Shown here piece after piece: positions 42,926-53,849 of a DNA stretch of 64,000 nt. Below the pieces are notes generated by a model. It was not told the DNA's origin, did not search any database, and was given only the letters and a program-made list of their open reading frames with translations. The stretch is from the NCBI RefSeq assembly GCF_018398425.1, contig NZ_JADPMV010000001.1, positions 1,984,001-2,048,000 on the forward strand. Reading direction: 5' to 3'. Position 1 is the first letter of the stretch; the number at the start of each line of letters is the position of its first letter. This stretch comes from Pseudomonas lalucatii (GTDB lineage: Bacteria > Pseudomonadota > Gammaproteobacteria > Pseudomonadales > Pseudomonadaceae). Made by a program: the position numbers and the translations under genes.

Positions 42926-44422
<1,497 letters not shown>

Positions 44423-44495
44423 GGGAAGTCTCCGTCAATCGAATTCGTAGGGTGGATGGGCGGGCCGCGCAGGCGCGCGCCCGCCACCGCAGGGC

Positions 44496-45842
44496 TTAAT
44501 TCAGCTGGTTGAGGGTCTCGCCGACCGCGTCGAACATGCGCTCGAGGTCGTCGATCCGGGCGTTGAAGGTCGGCCCGAACTGCAGGGTGTCGCCGCCGAA
44601 ACGCACGTAGAAGCCGGCCTGCCACAGGGCCATGCCGGCCTCGAACGGGCGGATCACCGGGTCGCCGTCGCGCGGGGCGATCTGCAGGGCGCCGGCCAGG
44701 CCGCAGTTGCGGATGTCGAGGATGTGCTTGGCGCCCTTGAGGCCATGCAGGGCCTTCTCGAACTGCGGCGCCAGTTCGGCGGCCTGCTGCACCAGGTTCT
44801 CGCGCCCCAGCAGCTCCAGCGAGGCCAGGCCGGCGGCGCAGGCCACCGGGTGCGCCGAATAGGTGTAGCCGTGGGTGAACTCGATCATGTGCTCGGGCGA
44901 GGCCTGCTGCATGAAGGTGTCGTAAATTTCTTTCGAGGCGATCACCGCGCCCAGGGGCACGGCGCCGTTGGTGATCTGCTTGGCGGTGTTCATGATGTCC
45001 GGGGTGACGCCGAAGTACTCGGCGCCGCTCCATTTACCCATCCGCCCAAATGCCGTGATCACCTCGTCGAAGATCAGCAGGATGCCGTGCTGGTCGCAGA
45101 TCTCGCGCAGGCGCTGCAGGTAGCCCACCGGCGGCACCAGCACCCCGGCCGAGCCGGACATCGGCTCGACGATCACCGCGGCGATGTTCGAGGCGTCGTG
45201 CAGCTCGATCAGCTTGAGCAGTTCGTTGGCCAGCTCGACACCGCCGGTCTCGGCCATGCCCGGGGTGTAGGCCAGGTGCGGCTGCAGGGTGTGCGGCAGG
45301 TGGTCGACGTCCATGAACTGGCCGTACATCTTGCGGTTGCCGCCGATGCCGCCGAGGCTGGTGCCGGCGATGTTGACCCCGTGGTAGCCACGGGCGCGGC
45401 CGATGAACTTGGTCTTGGCCGGCTGGCCCTTGAGGCGCCAGTAGGCCTTGGCCATCTTCACCGAGGTATCGGCGCACTCGGAGCCGGAGCTGGTGAAGAA
45501 CACATGGTTCAGGTCGCCGGGCATCAGGTCGGCGATCTGCTCGGCCAGCTTGAACGACAGCGGGTGGCCGTACTGGAAGCCCGGCGAATAGTCGAGGGTG
45601 CCGAGCTGCCTGGCCACCGCCTCCTGGATTTCCTTGCGCGAGTGGCCGGCGCCGCAGGTCCACAGGCCGGACAGGCCGTCATAGATCCTGCGGCCCTTGT
45701 CGTCGACCAGCCAGCTGCCTTCGGCCGCGACTATCAGGCGCGGGTCGCGCTGGAACTGGCGGTTGGCGGAAAAGGGCATCCAGTGGGCGTCCAGCTTGAG
45801 CTGGTTGACCAGTGGCAGGGCGGCGGTCTGCGGCATGTTCAT
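44496..45842 (-). CDS. bauA: Beta-alanine (omega-amino acid):pyruvate aminotransferase
   Basis: Class III PLP-dependent transaminase of 448 residues. Features: GLSGLWTCGAGHSRKEI, HVFFTSSGSECADTSVKMA, FDEVITAFGRMGKWSG with the cofactor Asp, and NTAKQITNGAVPLGAV with the PLP lysine. It moves the amino group of beta-alanine to pyruvate, giving malonate semialdehyde for the enzyme downstream. A divergent LysR gene (bauR-like) probably activates it. Confidence 0.92.
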   Translation of the reverse strand: MNMPQTAALPLVNQLKLDAHWMPFSANRQFQRDPRLIVAAEGSWLVDDKGRRIYDGLSGLWTCGAGHSRKEIQEAVARQLGTLDYSPGFQYGHPLSFKLAEQIADLMPGDLNHVFFTSSGSECADTSVKMAKAYWRLKGQPAKTKFIGRARGYHGVNIAGTSLGGIGGNRKMYGQFMDVDHLPHTLQPHLAYTPGMAETGGVELANELLKLIELHDASNIAAVIVEPMSGSAGVLVPPVGYLQRLREICDQHGILLIFDEVITAFGRMGKWSGAEYFGVTPDIMNTAKQITNGAVPLGAVIASKEIYDTFMQQASPEHMIEFTHGYTYSAHPVACAAGLASLELLGRENLVQQAAELAPQFEKALHGLKGAKHILDIRNCGLAGALQIAPRDGDPVIRPFEAGMALWQAGFYVRFGGDTLQFGPTFNARIDDLERMFDAVGETLNQLN

Positions 45843-45963
45843 GGCGGCCTCGCGAAGAAGGGCGTGGTTCTGGTTTGGATAGCGGTTGCCAGTAAAGGTG
45901 CCACGGGCATAAATTTAGAAAAACACCACTCTTCTTATCCTTGGTTAACTGGCCACTAAACAA

Positions 45964-46884
45964 ATGAGCACACGCCGCCCCGCCCCCCTGGCCCAGGTCA
46001 GCGACTTCGAAATCCGTCTGCTCAAGCTGTTTCGCAGCGTGGTGGAATGTGGCGGCTTCTCCGCCGCTGAGTCCGTGCTGGGCATCGGCCGCTCGGCCAT
46101 CAGCCAGCAGATGAGCGACCTGGAGCAGCGCCTGGGCCTGCGCCTGTGCCAGCGCGGCCGCGCCGGCTTCGCCCTGACCGAGGAGGGCCGCGAGGTGTAC
46201 CAGTCGACCCAGCAGCTGCTGGCCGCGCTGGAGAGCTTTCGCACCGAGGTCAACGGCCTGCACCAGAACCTGCGCGGCGAGCTGAACATCGGCCTGACCG
46301 ACAACCTGGTGACGGTGCCGCACATGCGCATCACCCACGCCCTGGCGCGGCTCAAGGAGCGCGGCCCGGAGGTGCGCATCCACATCCGCATGACCCCGCC
46401 CAGCGAGGTCGAACAGGGGGTGCTCGACGGCCGCCTGCACATCGGCGTGGTGCCCCAGGCCGGCGCCCTGTCCGGGCTGGACTACCAGAGCCTGTACGAC
46501 GAGCGCTCGCTGCTGTACTGCGCGGTGGGCCATCCGCTGTTCTACGTCGACGACCAGCAGCTGGCCGAGGACCGGCTGGATGCCCAGGACGCCATCGCCC
46601 CGACCTTTCGCCTGCCGCCGGAGATCCAGCGGCACTACCAGCGGCTCAACTGCACCGCCAGCGCCTCGGACCGCGAGGGCATGGCCTTCCTGATCCTCAC
46701 CGGGCGCTATATCGGCTACCTGCCGGACCACTACGCCGCGGCCTGGGTGCAGCAGGGGCGCCTGCGCGCGCTGAAGGCCGCCTCGCGCTACTACGACCTC
46801 AGCCTGGCCTCGGTGACGCGCAAGGGGCGCCGACCGCACCTGGTGCTGGAGAGTTTTCTCGAGGCCCTGGCGGCCACCGGTTGA
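45964..46884 (+). CDS. bauR: LysR-type regulator of beta-alanine catabolism
   Basis: LysR regulator of 306 residues with an N-terminal winged helix (LLKLFRSVVECGGFSAAESVLGIGRSAISQQMSDLEQRLG) and a type II periplasmic-binding-like effector domain. It is divergent from bauA with about 120 bases between, containing an AT-rich centre and TTGGTTAACTGGCC. Gene order equals the P. aeruginosa bauA-bauR arrangement, hence the name. Confidence 0.85.
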   Translation: MSTRRPAPLAQVSDFEIRLLKLFRSVVECGGFSAAESVLGIGRSAISQQMSDLEQRLGLRLCQRGRAGFALTEEGREVYQSTQQLLAALESFRTEVNGLHQNLRGELNIGLTDNLVTVPHMRITHALARLKERGPEVRIHIRMTPPSEVEQGVLDGRLHIGVVPQAGALSGLDYQSLYDERSLLYCAVGHPLFYVDDQQLAEDRLDAQDAIAPTFRLPPEIQRHYQRLNCTASASDREGMAFLILTGRYIGYLPDHYAAAWVQQGRLRALKAASRYYDLSLASVTRKGRRPHLVLESFLEALAATG

Positions 46885-46921
46885 CCGGCAGCCAGGGGGG
46901 AGGGCCCAGGACGGGAAAGCG

Positions 46922-46943
46922 GCACCCGGCGAGCGCCGGGTGC
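46922..46943. terminator. Hairpin between convergent genes
   Basis: GCACCCGGC - GAGC - GCCGGGTGC, a perfect nine-bp stem between the bauR end (46884) and the RIO kinase end (46953). No T-run follows, so it is a possible but unproven bidirectional terminator. Confidence 0.4.
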
Positions 46944-46952
46944 GGACGGGGG

Positions 46953-47840
46953 TTACTGCATCCAGGGCGGCGGCGGTTCTTCGCCGCGCGGCGCGTCCTC
47001 GGCGTTGAGCAGGGCCTGGCGCCGTGCCTCCTCGGCCAGGGCGGCCTTGATCTCGCGCATCACCGCATCGACATCGGCGGTGTCCTCGGGGTCGGCGAAT
47101 TCGCCGGTCAGCGGACTGTCCGGGGTCAGCTTGCCTTCCTCGAACAGCGCCCACATCTCCTTGGCGTACTTGGTGTATTTCAGTTCGGGGGCGAACTGGC
47201 CGAAGTAGGCGGCCATGTTGCCGACGTCGCGCTCGAGCATCTTGAAGGCGTGGTTGTTGCCCGCCGCATCCACCGCCTGCGGCAGGTCGATGATCACCGG
47301 CCCCTCGGGGCCGAGCAGCACGTTGAACTCGGACAGGTCGCCGTGTACCAGGCCGGCGCAGAGCATCTTCACCACTTCCTGGATCATGAAGGCGTGGAAC
47401 TCGCGGGCGTCCTCCGGGTGCAGGTCGACGTCGTTGAGCCGCGGCGCCACGCCGCCCTCGCCGTCGTCGACCAGTTCCATCAGCAGCACGCCCTCGAGGA
47501 AGTCATAGGGCTTGGGCACCCGCACCCCGGCGTTGGCCAGGCGGAACAGCGCCGCCACCTCGGCATTCTGCCAGGCGTCCTCCTGGCCCTTGCGCCCGTA
47601 CTTCGAGCCCCGGGCCATGGCGCGGGCGTCGCGGCTGTTGCGCACCTTGCGGCCTTCCTGGTACTCCACGGACTGACGGAAGCCGCGCTTGTTGGCCTCC
47701 TTGTAGACCTTGGCGCAGCGCAGCTCATCGCCGCAGCGCACCACGAACACCGCGGCCTCCTTGCCGCTCATCAGCGGGCGTATGACCTCGTCGACCAGAC
47801 CATCCTCGACCAGGGGTTCAATACGTTTTGGTGTCTTCAT
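46953..47840 (-). CDS. RIO1-family protein kinase
   Basis: Atypical kinase of 295 residues. Visible elements: SGKEAAVFVVRCGDELRCAKVYK (phosphate loop and lysine), GLVHGDLSEFNVLL (catalytic loop) and VIIDLPQAVD (metal-binding Asp). Bacterial RIO kinases have unclear targets, perhaps ribosome-related. The gene is monocistronic by position. Confidence 0.9.
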   Translation of the reverse strand: MKTPKRIEPLVEDGLVDEVIRPLMSGKEAAVFVVRCGDELRCAKVYKEANKRGFRQSVEYQEGRKVRNSRDARAMARGSKYGRKGQEDAWQNAEVAALFRLANAGVRVPKPYDFLEGVLLMELVDDGEGGVAPRLNDVDLHPEDAREFHAFMIQEVVKMLCAGLVHGDLSEFNVLLGPEGPVIIDLPQAVDAAGNNHAFKMLERDVGNMAAYFGQFAPELKYTKYAKEMWALFEEGKLTPDSPLTGEFADPEDTADVDAVMREIKAALAEEARRQALLNAEDAPRGEEPPPPWMQ

Positions 47841-47948
47841 CGGCTTCGATCGCGGGTCCTGTGTTGCCCTATTCGCGTGTGCCGCCCGTTATACGGCAAT
47901 CGGCGCCCATAACCCACCCTGGGGCGACCATTACCCGGCCGCGCATCC

Positions 47949-48839
47949 TCAATCGCGCAACAGATGCTGGCGCAGTGCCTCGAGGGCATAGCGCACCTTG
48001 GCTGGCTGGGCATCGCGGCGCGGGGTGACCAGGTAGATCCCCAGAGGCGGCAAACGCCAGCCCGGCAGCACATCGCGCAGCCTACCTGCCGCCAGCTCCT
48101 CGCGTACCTCGTGCGCCGGCTGCAACGACACGCCCATCCCGGCCAGGGTGAACTGACGTACGGCCAGGATGTTGTTGCAGCCGACCCGGCTTTCGATGCG
48201 CAGCTTCTCCTGCTCGCCCGCCGGCCCCTGCAGGCTGAGGGTGTTGAAGCGGGCATCGGTGTTCAAGGTCAGCCAGTCGAGGCCGATCAGCTCGGCGGGT
48301 CGACCGATCGGCGCCCGCCGCGCCAGGTAGCTCGGCGCCGCGCACAGCAGCATGCGCGAGTCGCCGATATGCCGCGCCACCAGGCTGGAGTCCGGCTGAC
48401 TGCCGGCGCGGATCGCCAGGTCGATGCGCTGTTCGACCAGGTCGATCGGCTCGTCGTGAAAGAACAGCTGCAGGCTCAGCCCGCCGTGCGCCTGCAACAA
48501 CGGCGCCAGGGCCGCGCAGATCGGGGCGCCGGCGAAGCCCACCGGGGCGGCGATGCGCAGCTCGCCGACCGGCGCATCGCGCAGTTCGGCCAGGCGCTGC
48601 TCGGCCTCTTGGGCCAAGGCCAGCACCCGGGCGCAACTCTGGTAGAAGGCGGCGCCGGCCTCGGTCAGAGTCAGCTTGCGGGTGGTGCGATGCAGCAAGC
48701 TGACCTGGGTGCCGTCCTCCAGCCTGCGGATCTGCTGGCTGACCGCAGAGGGGGTCATGCCGAGCACCTCGGCGGCGGCCACCATGGAGCCGCGCTCGAC
48801 CACCATGGCGAAGATCGCCATACGTTTGAGCTGTTCCAT
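47949..48839 (-). CDS. LysR-family regulator
   Basis: LysR protein of 296 residues (MAIFAMVVERGSMVAAAEVLGMTPSAVSQQIRRLED HTH). It is divergent from an NAD(P)-binding gene (about 100 bases, AT-rich), which is its likely target. The C-terminal effector domain gives no ligand hint. Confidence 0.88.
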   Translation of the reverse strand: MEQLKRMAIFAMVVERGSMVAAAEVLGMTPSAVSQQIRRLEDGTQVSLLHRTTRKLTLTEAGAAFYQSCARVLALAQEAEQRLAELRDAPVGELRIAAPVGFAGAPICAALAPLLQAHGGLSLQLFFHDEPIDLVEQRIDLAIRAGSQPDSSLVARHIGDSRMLLCAAPSYLARRAPIGRPAELIGLDWLTLNTDARFNTLSLQGPAGEQEKLRIESRVGCNNILAVRQFTLAGMGVSLQPAHEVREELAAGRLRDVLPGWRLPPLGIYLVTPRRDAQPAKVRYALEALRQHLLRD

Positions 48840-48941
48840 TAGTTAGCCCTGCTTAATAGTCAAAGCGTTTTTAGCCTATTTTTTCGACCTTTATCCAGCT
48901 GCGATTATCTCCCCCGACGAAAACCACCCGAGGAGACACCC

Positions 48942-49583
48942 ATGAACATCGCCCTGATCGGCGCCAGCGGTTTCGTCGGCGCCGCCGTTCTGCAGGAGGC
49001 CCTGAACCGGGGCCACCTGGTCACCGGCCTGGTCCGCCAGCCGCAGAAGCTGCCCGCGCACTCGGCGCTGAATGCCGTGGCTGCCGATGCCTATGACACC
49101 GAGGCGCTGGCCGCGGCCCTGCGCGGCCATGATGCAGTGGTTCACGCCTTCAACCCCGGCTGGGGCCAGGCGAACATTCGCGAGCGATTCGTCCAGGGCA
49201 CCCGGGCGATCTATGCGGCGACCCGGCAAGCCGATATCCAGCGCCTGCTGGTGGTCGGCGGCGCCGGCAGCCTGTATGTCGCACCGGGCCTGCAGCTGAT
49301 CGACACCCCGGACTTCCCCGCCGAATACAAGGAAGGCGCCGAGGGCGCGCGCCAGGCCCTCGAGCTGATCCGGACGGAAACTGCGCTGGACTGGAGCTTC
49401 ATCTCGCCGCCAGCGCTGCTGCAACCGGGCGCGCGTAGCGGCCAGTTCCGTATCGGCGGCGACCAGCTGCTGATGAACGGCGAGGCGCCGGCGAGCATCA
49501 GCGTGACCGACCTGGCCGTGGCCATCATCGACGAACTGGAACAGCCGCAGCACATCCGCCAACGCTTTACCGTCGGCTACTGA
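48942..49583 (+). CDS. NAD(P)-binding (NmrA/YwnB-like) protein
   Basis: Rossmann protein of 213 residues with MNIALIGASGFVGAAVLQEALNRGH at the N-terminus and the atypical SDR pattern LDWSFISPPALLQPG. Such proteins reduce small substrates or sense cofactor state. GAGGAG precedes the ATG. It is probably controlled by the divergent LysR. Confidence 0.85.
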   Translation: MNIALIGASGFVGAAVLQEALNRGHLVTGLVRQPQKLPAHSALNAVAADAYDTEALAAALRGHDAVVHAFNPGWGQANIRERFVQGTRAIYAATRQADIQRLLVVGGAGSLYVAPGLQLIDTPDFPAEYKEGAEGARQALELIRTETALDWSFISPPALLQPGARSGQFRIGGDQLLMNGEAPASISVTDLAVAIIDELEQPQHIRQRFTVGY

Positions 49584-49636
49584 GCCCCCGACAGGCGCGG
49601 CCTCGCGCGCCTGCCCCGCCCACATCTGGAGACCCC

Positions 49637-49918
49637 ATGACCCTGACCGCCACCACCCATGTCGCCACTGCCACGCCGGCCCGCTATATCGGCCGCCTGT
49701 GCAAGCATTTCGCCCACAAGATCCCGGTCAGCTTCGACCAACAGCAGGGGCGTATCGAGTTCGCCTTCGGCTTGGCGCTGCTCGCCGCCGAAGACGATGG
49801 CCTGCGCCTGAGCGTGCATGCCGAGGAACAGGAGCAGCTGGCCAAGCTCCAGCACGTGGTGGCCAGCCACTTCGAACGCTTCGCCTGGCAGGAAGCGCTG
49901 ACGCTCGACTGGCAGTGA
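49637..49918 (+). CDS. DUF2218 family protein
   Basis: Protein of 93 residues with the DUF2218 pattern (ATPARYIGRLCKHFAHKIPV then GLALLAAEDDGLRLSVHAEE and HVVASHFERFAW). The function is unknown. It lies 53 bases after the NmrA-like gene and may be cotranscribed. Confidence 0.8.
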   Translation: MTLTATTHVATATPARYIGRLCKHFAHKIPVSFDQQQGRIEFAFGLALLAAEDDGLRLSVHAEEQEQLAKLQHVVASHFERFAWQEALTLDWQ

Positions 49919-50008
49919 GCGAGTCGCCGGCGATTTGAAAGCGCGATTCGGATTGGCGCGGCCGGCCCGAGGGCCGACAATCGGGCCATCACCCCAAGGA
50001 GCCGCGCC

Positions 50009-51040
50009 ATGCTCGATCCCGACCTCTGCTGGCAAGCCGTCTGCGCCCGCGATGCCGCCCGCGACGGCCAGTTCGTCTTCGCCGTGCGCTCCACCGGCAT
50101 CTACTGCCGGCCGAGCTGCCCGGCGCGGCGGCCGCTGCGCGCCAACGTCAGCTTCCACGCCGACCCGGCCAGCGCCGAGGCCGCCGGCTTCCGCCCGTGC
50201 CGGCGTTGCTCGCCCCAGGGCGCCAGCCCGGCCGAGCAGCTGGACGCGCTGGTCGCCGCCGCCTGCCGCCTGCTGAGCGAGCTGCAGCCCACCCCGACCC
50301 TGGCGCAACTGGCCGCGCGCATCGGCCTGTCGCCCTCGCACCTGGTGCGCGCCTTCAAGGCCCGCACCGGCCTGACCCCCAGGGGCTGGCTCAAGGCGCG
50401 GCGTCGCGCCGAGCTGGACGCCCGCCTGCCGAAAGCCGACTCGGTGCTGGAGGCGGCCCTGGCCGCCGGCTATTCCGGCACCCGCGCCCTCTACGAGGAA
50501 GCCGAGGCCCTGAGCCCGGCTCAGCGCCGCCGGCGCGGCGAAGGCGAGCGGCTGCGCTACGCCATCGCCCCCTGCCCCCTCGGCCAGCTGCTGCTGGCCA
50601 GCAGCGCCAAGGGCGTGTGCGCCCTGCTGTTCGGCGACGGCGCCGCGCAGCTGGAGGAGGAGTTGCAGCAACGCTTCAGCGCCGCCGACTTGCAGCGCGA
50701 TGATCCCGGCCTCGGCGACTGGCTGCGTCAGGTGGTCGCGCAGATCGAGGAGCCCGGGCGCGCCGCCCGGCTGCCCCTGGACCTGCGCGGCACCGCCTAC
50801 CAGCAGCAGGTGTGGCAGGCCCTGCGGCAGATCCCGGCGGGCCAGACCCGGCGCTATGGCGAACTGGCCGCCGCGCTCGGCAGCCACCCGCGCGCCGTGG
50901 CCCGGGCCTGTGCCAGCAACCCCCTGGGCCTGCTGGTGCCCTGCCACCGGGTGGTGGCGGCCGACGGCAGCCTGGGGGGCTATCGCTGGGGCGTCGCACG
51001 CAAGGCGGCGCTGCTGCGCCGCGAACGCCAGGAAAGCTGA
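50009..51040 (+). CDS. ada: Ada: adaptive-response regulator and O6-methylguanine-DNA methyltransferase
   Basis: Protein of 343 residues with all three parts. The N-terminal Ada zinc domain has GIYCRPSC and FRPCRRC (four Cys, the first being the methyl-phosphotriester acceptor). An AraC-type helix-turn-helix follows (LAARIGLSPSHLVRAFKARTGLTPRGWL). The C-terminal methyltransferase carries the acceptor Cys in LLVPCHRVV and a helical GTAYQQQVWQALRQIPAGQ. All catalytic residues are present. Confidence 0.93.
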   Translation: MLDPDLCWQAVCARDAARDGQFVFAVRSTGIYCRPSCPARRPLRANVSFHADPASAEAAGFRPCRRCSPQGASPAEQLDALVAAACRLLSELQPTPTLAQLAARIGLSPSHLVRAFKARTGLTPRGWLKARRRAELDARLPKADSVLEAALAAGYSGTRALYEEAEALSPAQRRRRGEGERLRYAIAPCPLGQLLLASSAKGVCALLFGDGAAQLEEELQQRFSAADLQRDDPGLGDWLRQVVAQIEEPGRAARLPLDLRGTAYQQQVWQALRQIPAGQTRRYGELAAALGSHPRAVARACASNPLGLLVPCHRVVAADGSLGGYRWGVARKAALLRRERQES

Positions 51041-51047
51041 GGCGCGC

Positions 51048-51821
51048 TCAGCCCTGATACAGGGCCAGCAGCTCCGGCACCGCCTCGGCGATTAGGCTGC
51101 CCCCGGCCAGCAGCAGCAGGACGAACACCAGCCAGCGCACCGCGCGCAGCGACAGCTTCGGCGGATAGCGGCGCACCAGCCAGCTGAGCAGCATGACCAG
51201 CGGCAGGGCCTCGGCGCTGAGCCACAGGGTGTCCAGCGACAGCTGCCCCTGGACCGCGACCAGACCCAGGCGCATGGCCGCGTTGCAGGCGAACACGGTG
51301 ATCAGGGTATTGCGGATCAGCTCGTAGCCCAGGGGCTGGCGATACAGGTGATAGACGATCGGCGGCCCACCGCTGGAGAACAGGCCGTTGAGCACGCCGC
51401 AGAGGCCGCCGGCCACCCAGAGGGCCGGCGCTCCGGACAACCGCTCGCGCGGCCGGTTCTGCACCACCAGCATCAGGCTGGCAAGGATGATCACCCCGCC
51501 GAGCAGCAGGCGCAGCCAGGCGATCTGCCGACCGTCCAGGGCTCCGAGCCCCCAGATCCCGAGGCACACCCCGAGCAGGCTGCTGAGCAACAGCGGCGTG
51601 AGAATCGTGCGGTCCAGCGTCGGCTTGGGGCCGGCCACGGTGACCAGGGCGTTGCCCAGGGTGAGGATGCTGATCACCACCGCCACCTCGCCGAGGGGCA
51701 GCAGCTGCAGGAGGGCGACCAGGCCGATGAGGATCAGGCCGAAGGCGAAACCGGTCAGGCACTGGGCGAAGGTGGCCAGGGCCACGCAGAACAGAAACAG
51801 CAGGTGTACGTCCAGGCTCAT
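51048..51821 (-). CDS. TSUP/TauE-SafE family permease
   Basis: Membrane protein of 257 residues with about eight helices and the TSUP repeats (LATFAQCLTGFAFGLILIGLVALL and GLCGVLNGLFSSGGPPIVYHLY). Family members move sulfite, sulfonates or organic acids; the substrate is unknown. The start at 51821 gives a hydrophobic N-terminus; upstream frames are not supported. Confidence 0.85.
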   Translation of the reverse strand: MSLDVHLLFLFCVALATFAQCLTGFAFGLILIGLVALLQLLPLGEVAVVISILTLGNALVTVAGPKPTLDRTILTPLLLSSLLGVCLGIWGLGALDGRQIAWLRLLLGGVIILASLMLVVQNRPRERLSGAPALWVAGGLCGVLNGLFSSGGPPIVYHLYRQPLGYELIRNTLITVFACNAAMRLGLVAVQGQLSLDTLWLSAEALPLVMLLSWLVRRYPPKLSLRAVRWLVFVLLLLAGGSLIAEAVPELLALYQG

Positions 51822-52024
51822 TCCGGTGTCCTTGTCGGGCCCGCGAGCCATGCTGGCCCTCACTGCGGCCATATCGCCGCCACCGCGCCACAACCCTGAT
51901 GAGGGGGTCACTGTAGCGCCCCGCCAGCGAAATGGCGAAGCCCATGCCGCCGCCGACCGTGGATCGACGACGCCATGGGCTCCGCTCAGCCGCTAGCGGC
52001 GGCTGGGTCGAGGCCGTCCGCGGC

Positions 52025-53596
52025 TCAGGCGCCCTGGACGGTGCGGGCGCAGAGCGCCTCGCCCTCTTCCTGGTGCAGCGCGCGCACCAGGCTGTAGCAG
52101 ATCACCAGCAGCACCACGGAGAACGGCAGCGCCGCGGCGATGGTGGCCGCCTGCAGGCCCTTCAGGCCGCCGGCCAGCAGCAGCACGCCGGCCAACGCGC
52201 CGAGGCCCAGGCCCCAGATGATGCGGAAGCGCTGCGGCGGGTTCTGGTTGCCCATCGACAGGATGGTGCAGATCACCAGGGTGGCCGAGTCGGCCGAGGT
52301 GACGAACCAGCTGACGATCATCAGGGTGGCCAGGCCGGCCATGGCCATGGTCGCCCAGGACACGTTCAGGCCCTCGATGGTCTTGTACAGCACCATGGTC
52401 ACGTCGGAGTTGGCCACCGCGTTGAGGTCGATGGCGCCGGCCAGCTGCAGCGACACGCCGGTACCGCCCATGATCACGATCCACAGGAAGGCGCCCAGGG
52501 TCGCGGCGAGCATGCCGCCCAGAACCACCTGGCGCACGGTGCGGCCACGGGAGATACGGGCGATGAACATGCCGACGAACGGGCCCCAGGACAGCCACCA
52601 GCCCCAGTAGAAGATGGTCCACCAGCCCTGCCACTGACGCTCGGGGTTGGAGTCGGTCCACATGCCCATGGGGATGAAGGTGGCCAGGTAGTCGCCCAGG
52701 CTGGTGGCGTACAGGCCCAGCAGGAACACGGTCGGCCCGGCCAGCAGCAGGAACAGGAACAGGATGCTGCTCAGACGGATGTTCCACTCGCTGAGCCAGA
52801 GGATGCCCTTGCGTACCCCGGACACCGCCGAGAGCGTGGCGACCACCGCGGTAGCCGAAATGAGGATCAGCTGATTGGTGGTGGAGATCTCGATGCCGAA
52901 CATGTAGTTCAGGCCGGCGTTCATCTGCGACACGCCCAGGCCCAGGGTGGTGGCGGTGCCGAACAGGGTGCTGAAGATCGCCAGCAGGTCGACGGCATGG
53001 CCGATCGGGCCGTAGATGCGCTCGCCGATCAGCGGATACAGCGCCGAACGCACGGTCAGCGGCAGGCCGCGGCGGTAGGTGAAGTAGGCCAGGATCAGGC
53101 CGACGATGATGTAGATGCTCCAGCCGTGCAGGCCCCAGTGGAACATGGTCACGCGCAGGGCGATCTGCGCCGCCTCCGGGGTATTCGCCGCCACCCCGGC
53201 CATGTCCATGAAGGGATTGCCCTGCATGTGCATCAACGGCTCGGCGATGCTCCAGAACAGCAGGCCGGTGCCGACCGCCGCACTGAACAGCATGGCGAAC
53301 CAGGAGAAGTTGCTGAACTCGGGACGCTCGTCGTCACGACCCAGGCGCAGGTTGCCGAAACGGCTGAGACCGACCCAGAAGGTGAAGAACAGCACGACGC
53401 TGACCACCGCCACGTAGTACCAGCCCAGGGAGCTCTCGATCCACTGCTTGACGCCGGTATAGAGGCTGTTGGCCAGCTCGCCATAGGTCACGGTGAACAA
53501 CACGAAGACCAGTACCATCGCCAGGGAGGCGACGGCCATCGTCGGATTTACGCCTGCGAACAGACGCTGGGTGCCTTGCATAGGATGTTCGCTCAC
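52025..53596 (-). CDS. BCCT-family betaine-type transporter
   Basis: Secondary transporter of 523 residues with about 12 helices and the BCCT signature FYWGWWLSWGPFVGMFIARIS (Trp-rich box) plus FHWGLHGWSIYIIVGLILAY. Family members carry quaternary-ammonium or betaine compounds. Its upstream region carries the palindrome of the GntR regulon (53719-53743), linking it to the catabolic genes at 56-64 kb; trigonelline, itself a betaine, is a natural candidate substrate. MSEH at 53596 is used as start; MQGT five codons later is possible. Confidence 0.9.
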   Translation of the reverse strand: MSEHPMQGTQRLFAGVNPTMAVASLAMVLVFVLFTVTYGELANSLYTGVKQWIESSLGWYYVAVVSVVLFFTFWVGLSRFGNLRLGRDDERPEFSNFSWFAMLFSAAVGTGLLFWSIAEPLMHMQGNPFMDMAGVAANTPEAAQIALRVTMFHWGLHGWSIYIIVGLILAYFTYRRGLPLTVRSALYPLIGERIYGPIGHAVDLLAIFSTLFGTATTLGLGVSQMNAGLNYMFGIEISTTNQLILISATAVVATLSAVSGVRKGILWLSEWNIRLSSILFLFLLLAGPTVFLLGLYATSLGDYLATFIPMGMWTDSNPERQWQGWWTIFYWGWWLSWGPFVGMFIARISRGRTVRQVVLGGMLAATLGAFLWIVIMGGTGVSLQLAGAIDLNAVANSDVTMVLYKTIEGLNVSWATMAMAGLATLMIVSWFVTSADSATLVICTILSMGNQNPPQRFRIIWGLGLGALAGVLLLAGGLKGLQAATIAAALPFSVVLLVICYSLVRALHQEEGEALCARTVQGA

Positions 53597-53718
53597 GAGC
53601 GCGCCTCCTCCTTATTTTTGTATGGGACACACAAAGGTGCTTGTCGCGACCGCGGGGGGCACTCGCCCCGCGCCCTCCGTCACCAGAGAACTGCAGGCAG
53701 CAGCAATCGCTACCGATC

Positions 53719-53743
53719 ATGGTATACCACACACCATAATACG
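53719..53743 (-). promoter_or_regulatory. GntR-type operator of the BCCT gene (1.5 sites)
   Basis: ATGGTATACCAC (53719-53730) is 11/12 of the palindrome ATGGTATACCAT, and ACCATAATACG (53733-53743) reproduces the outer half of the site. Read toward the transporter, the order is CGTATTATGGT, a three-base spacer, then TGGTATACCAT. It lies about 123 bases upstream of the start codon. Confidence 0.7.
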
Positions 53744-53849
53744 GTAAACCCATTCTGCACCCTGCGCTAAACGCTCTGACGCAACCGCCCGTGGCCCCGT
53801 TACGCCACCTCCTCTTGCCCCCAGAACTATCCGACGGAGCGTCGTCTAG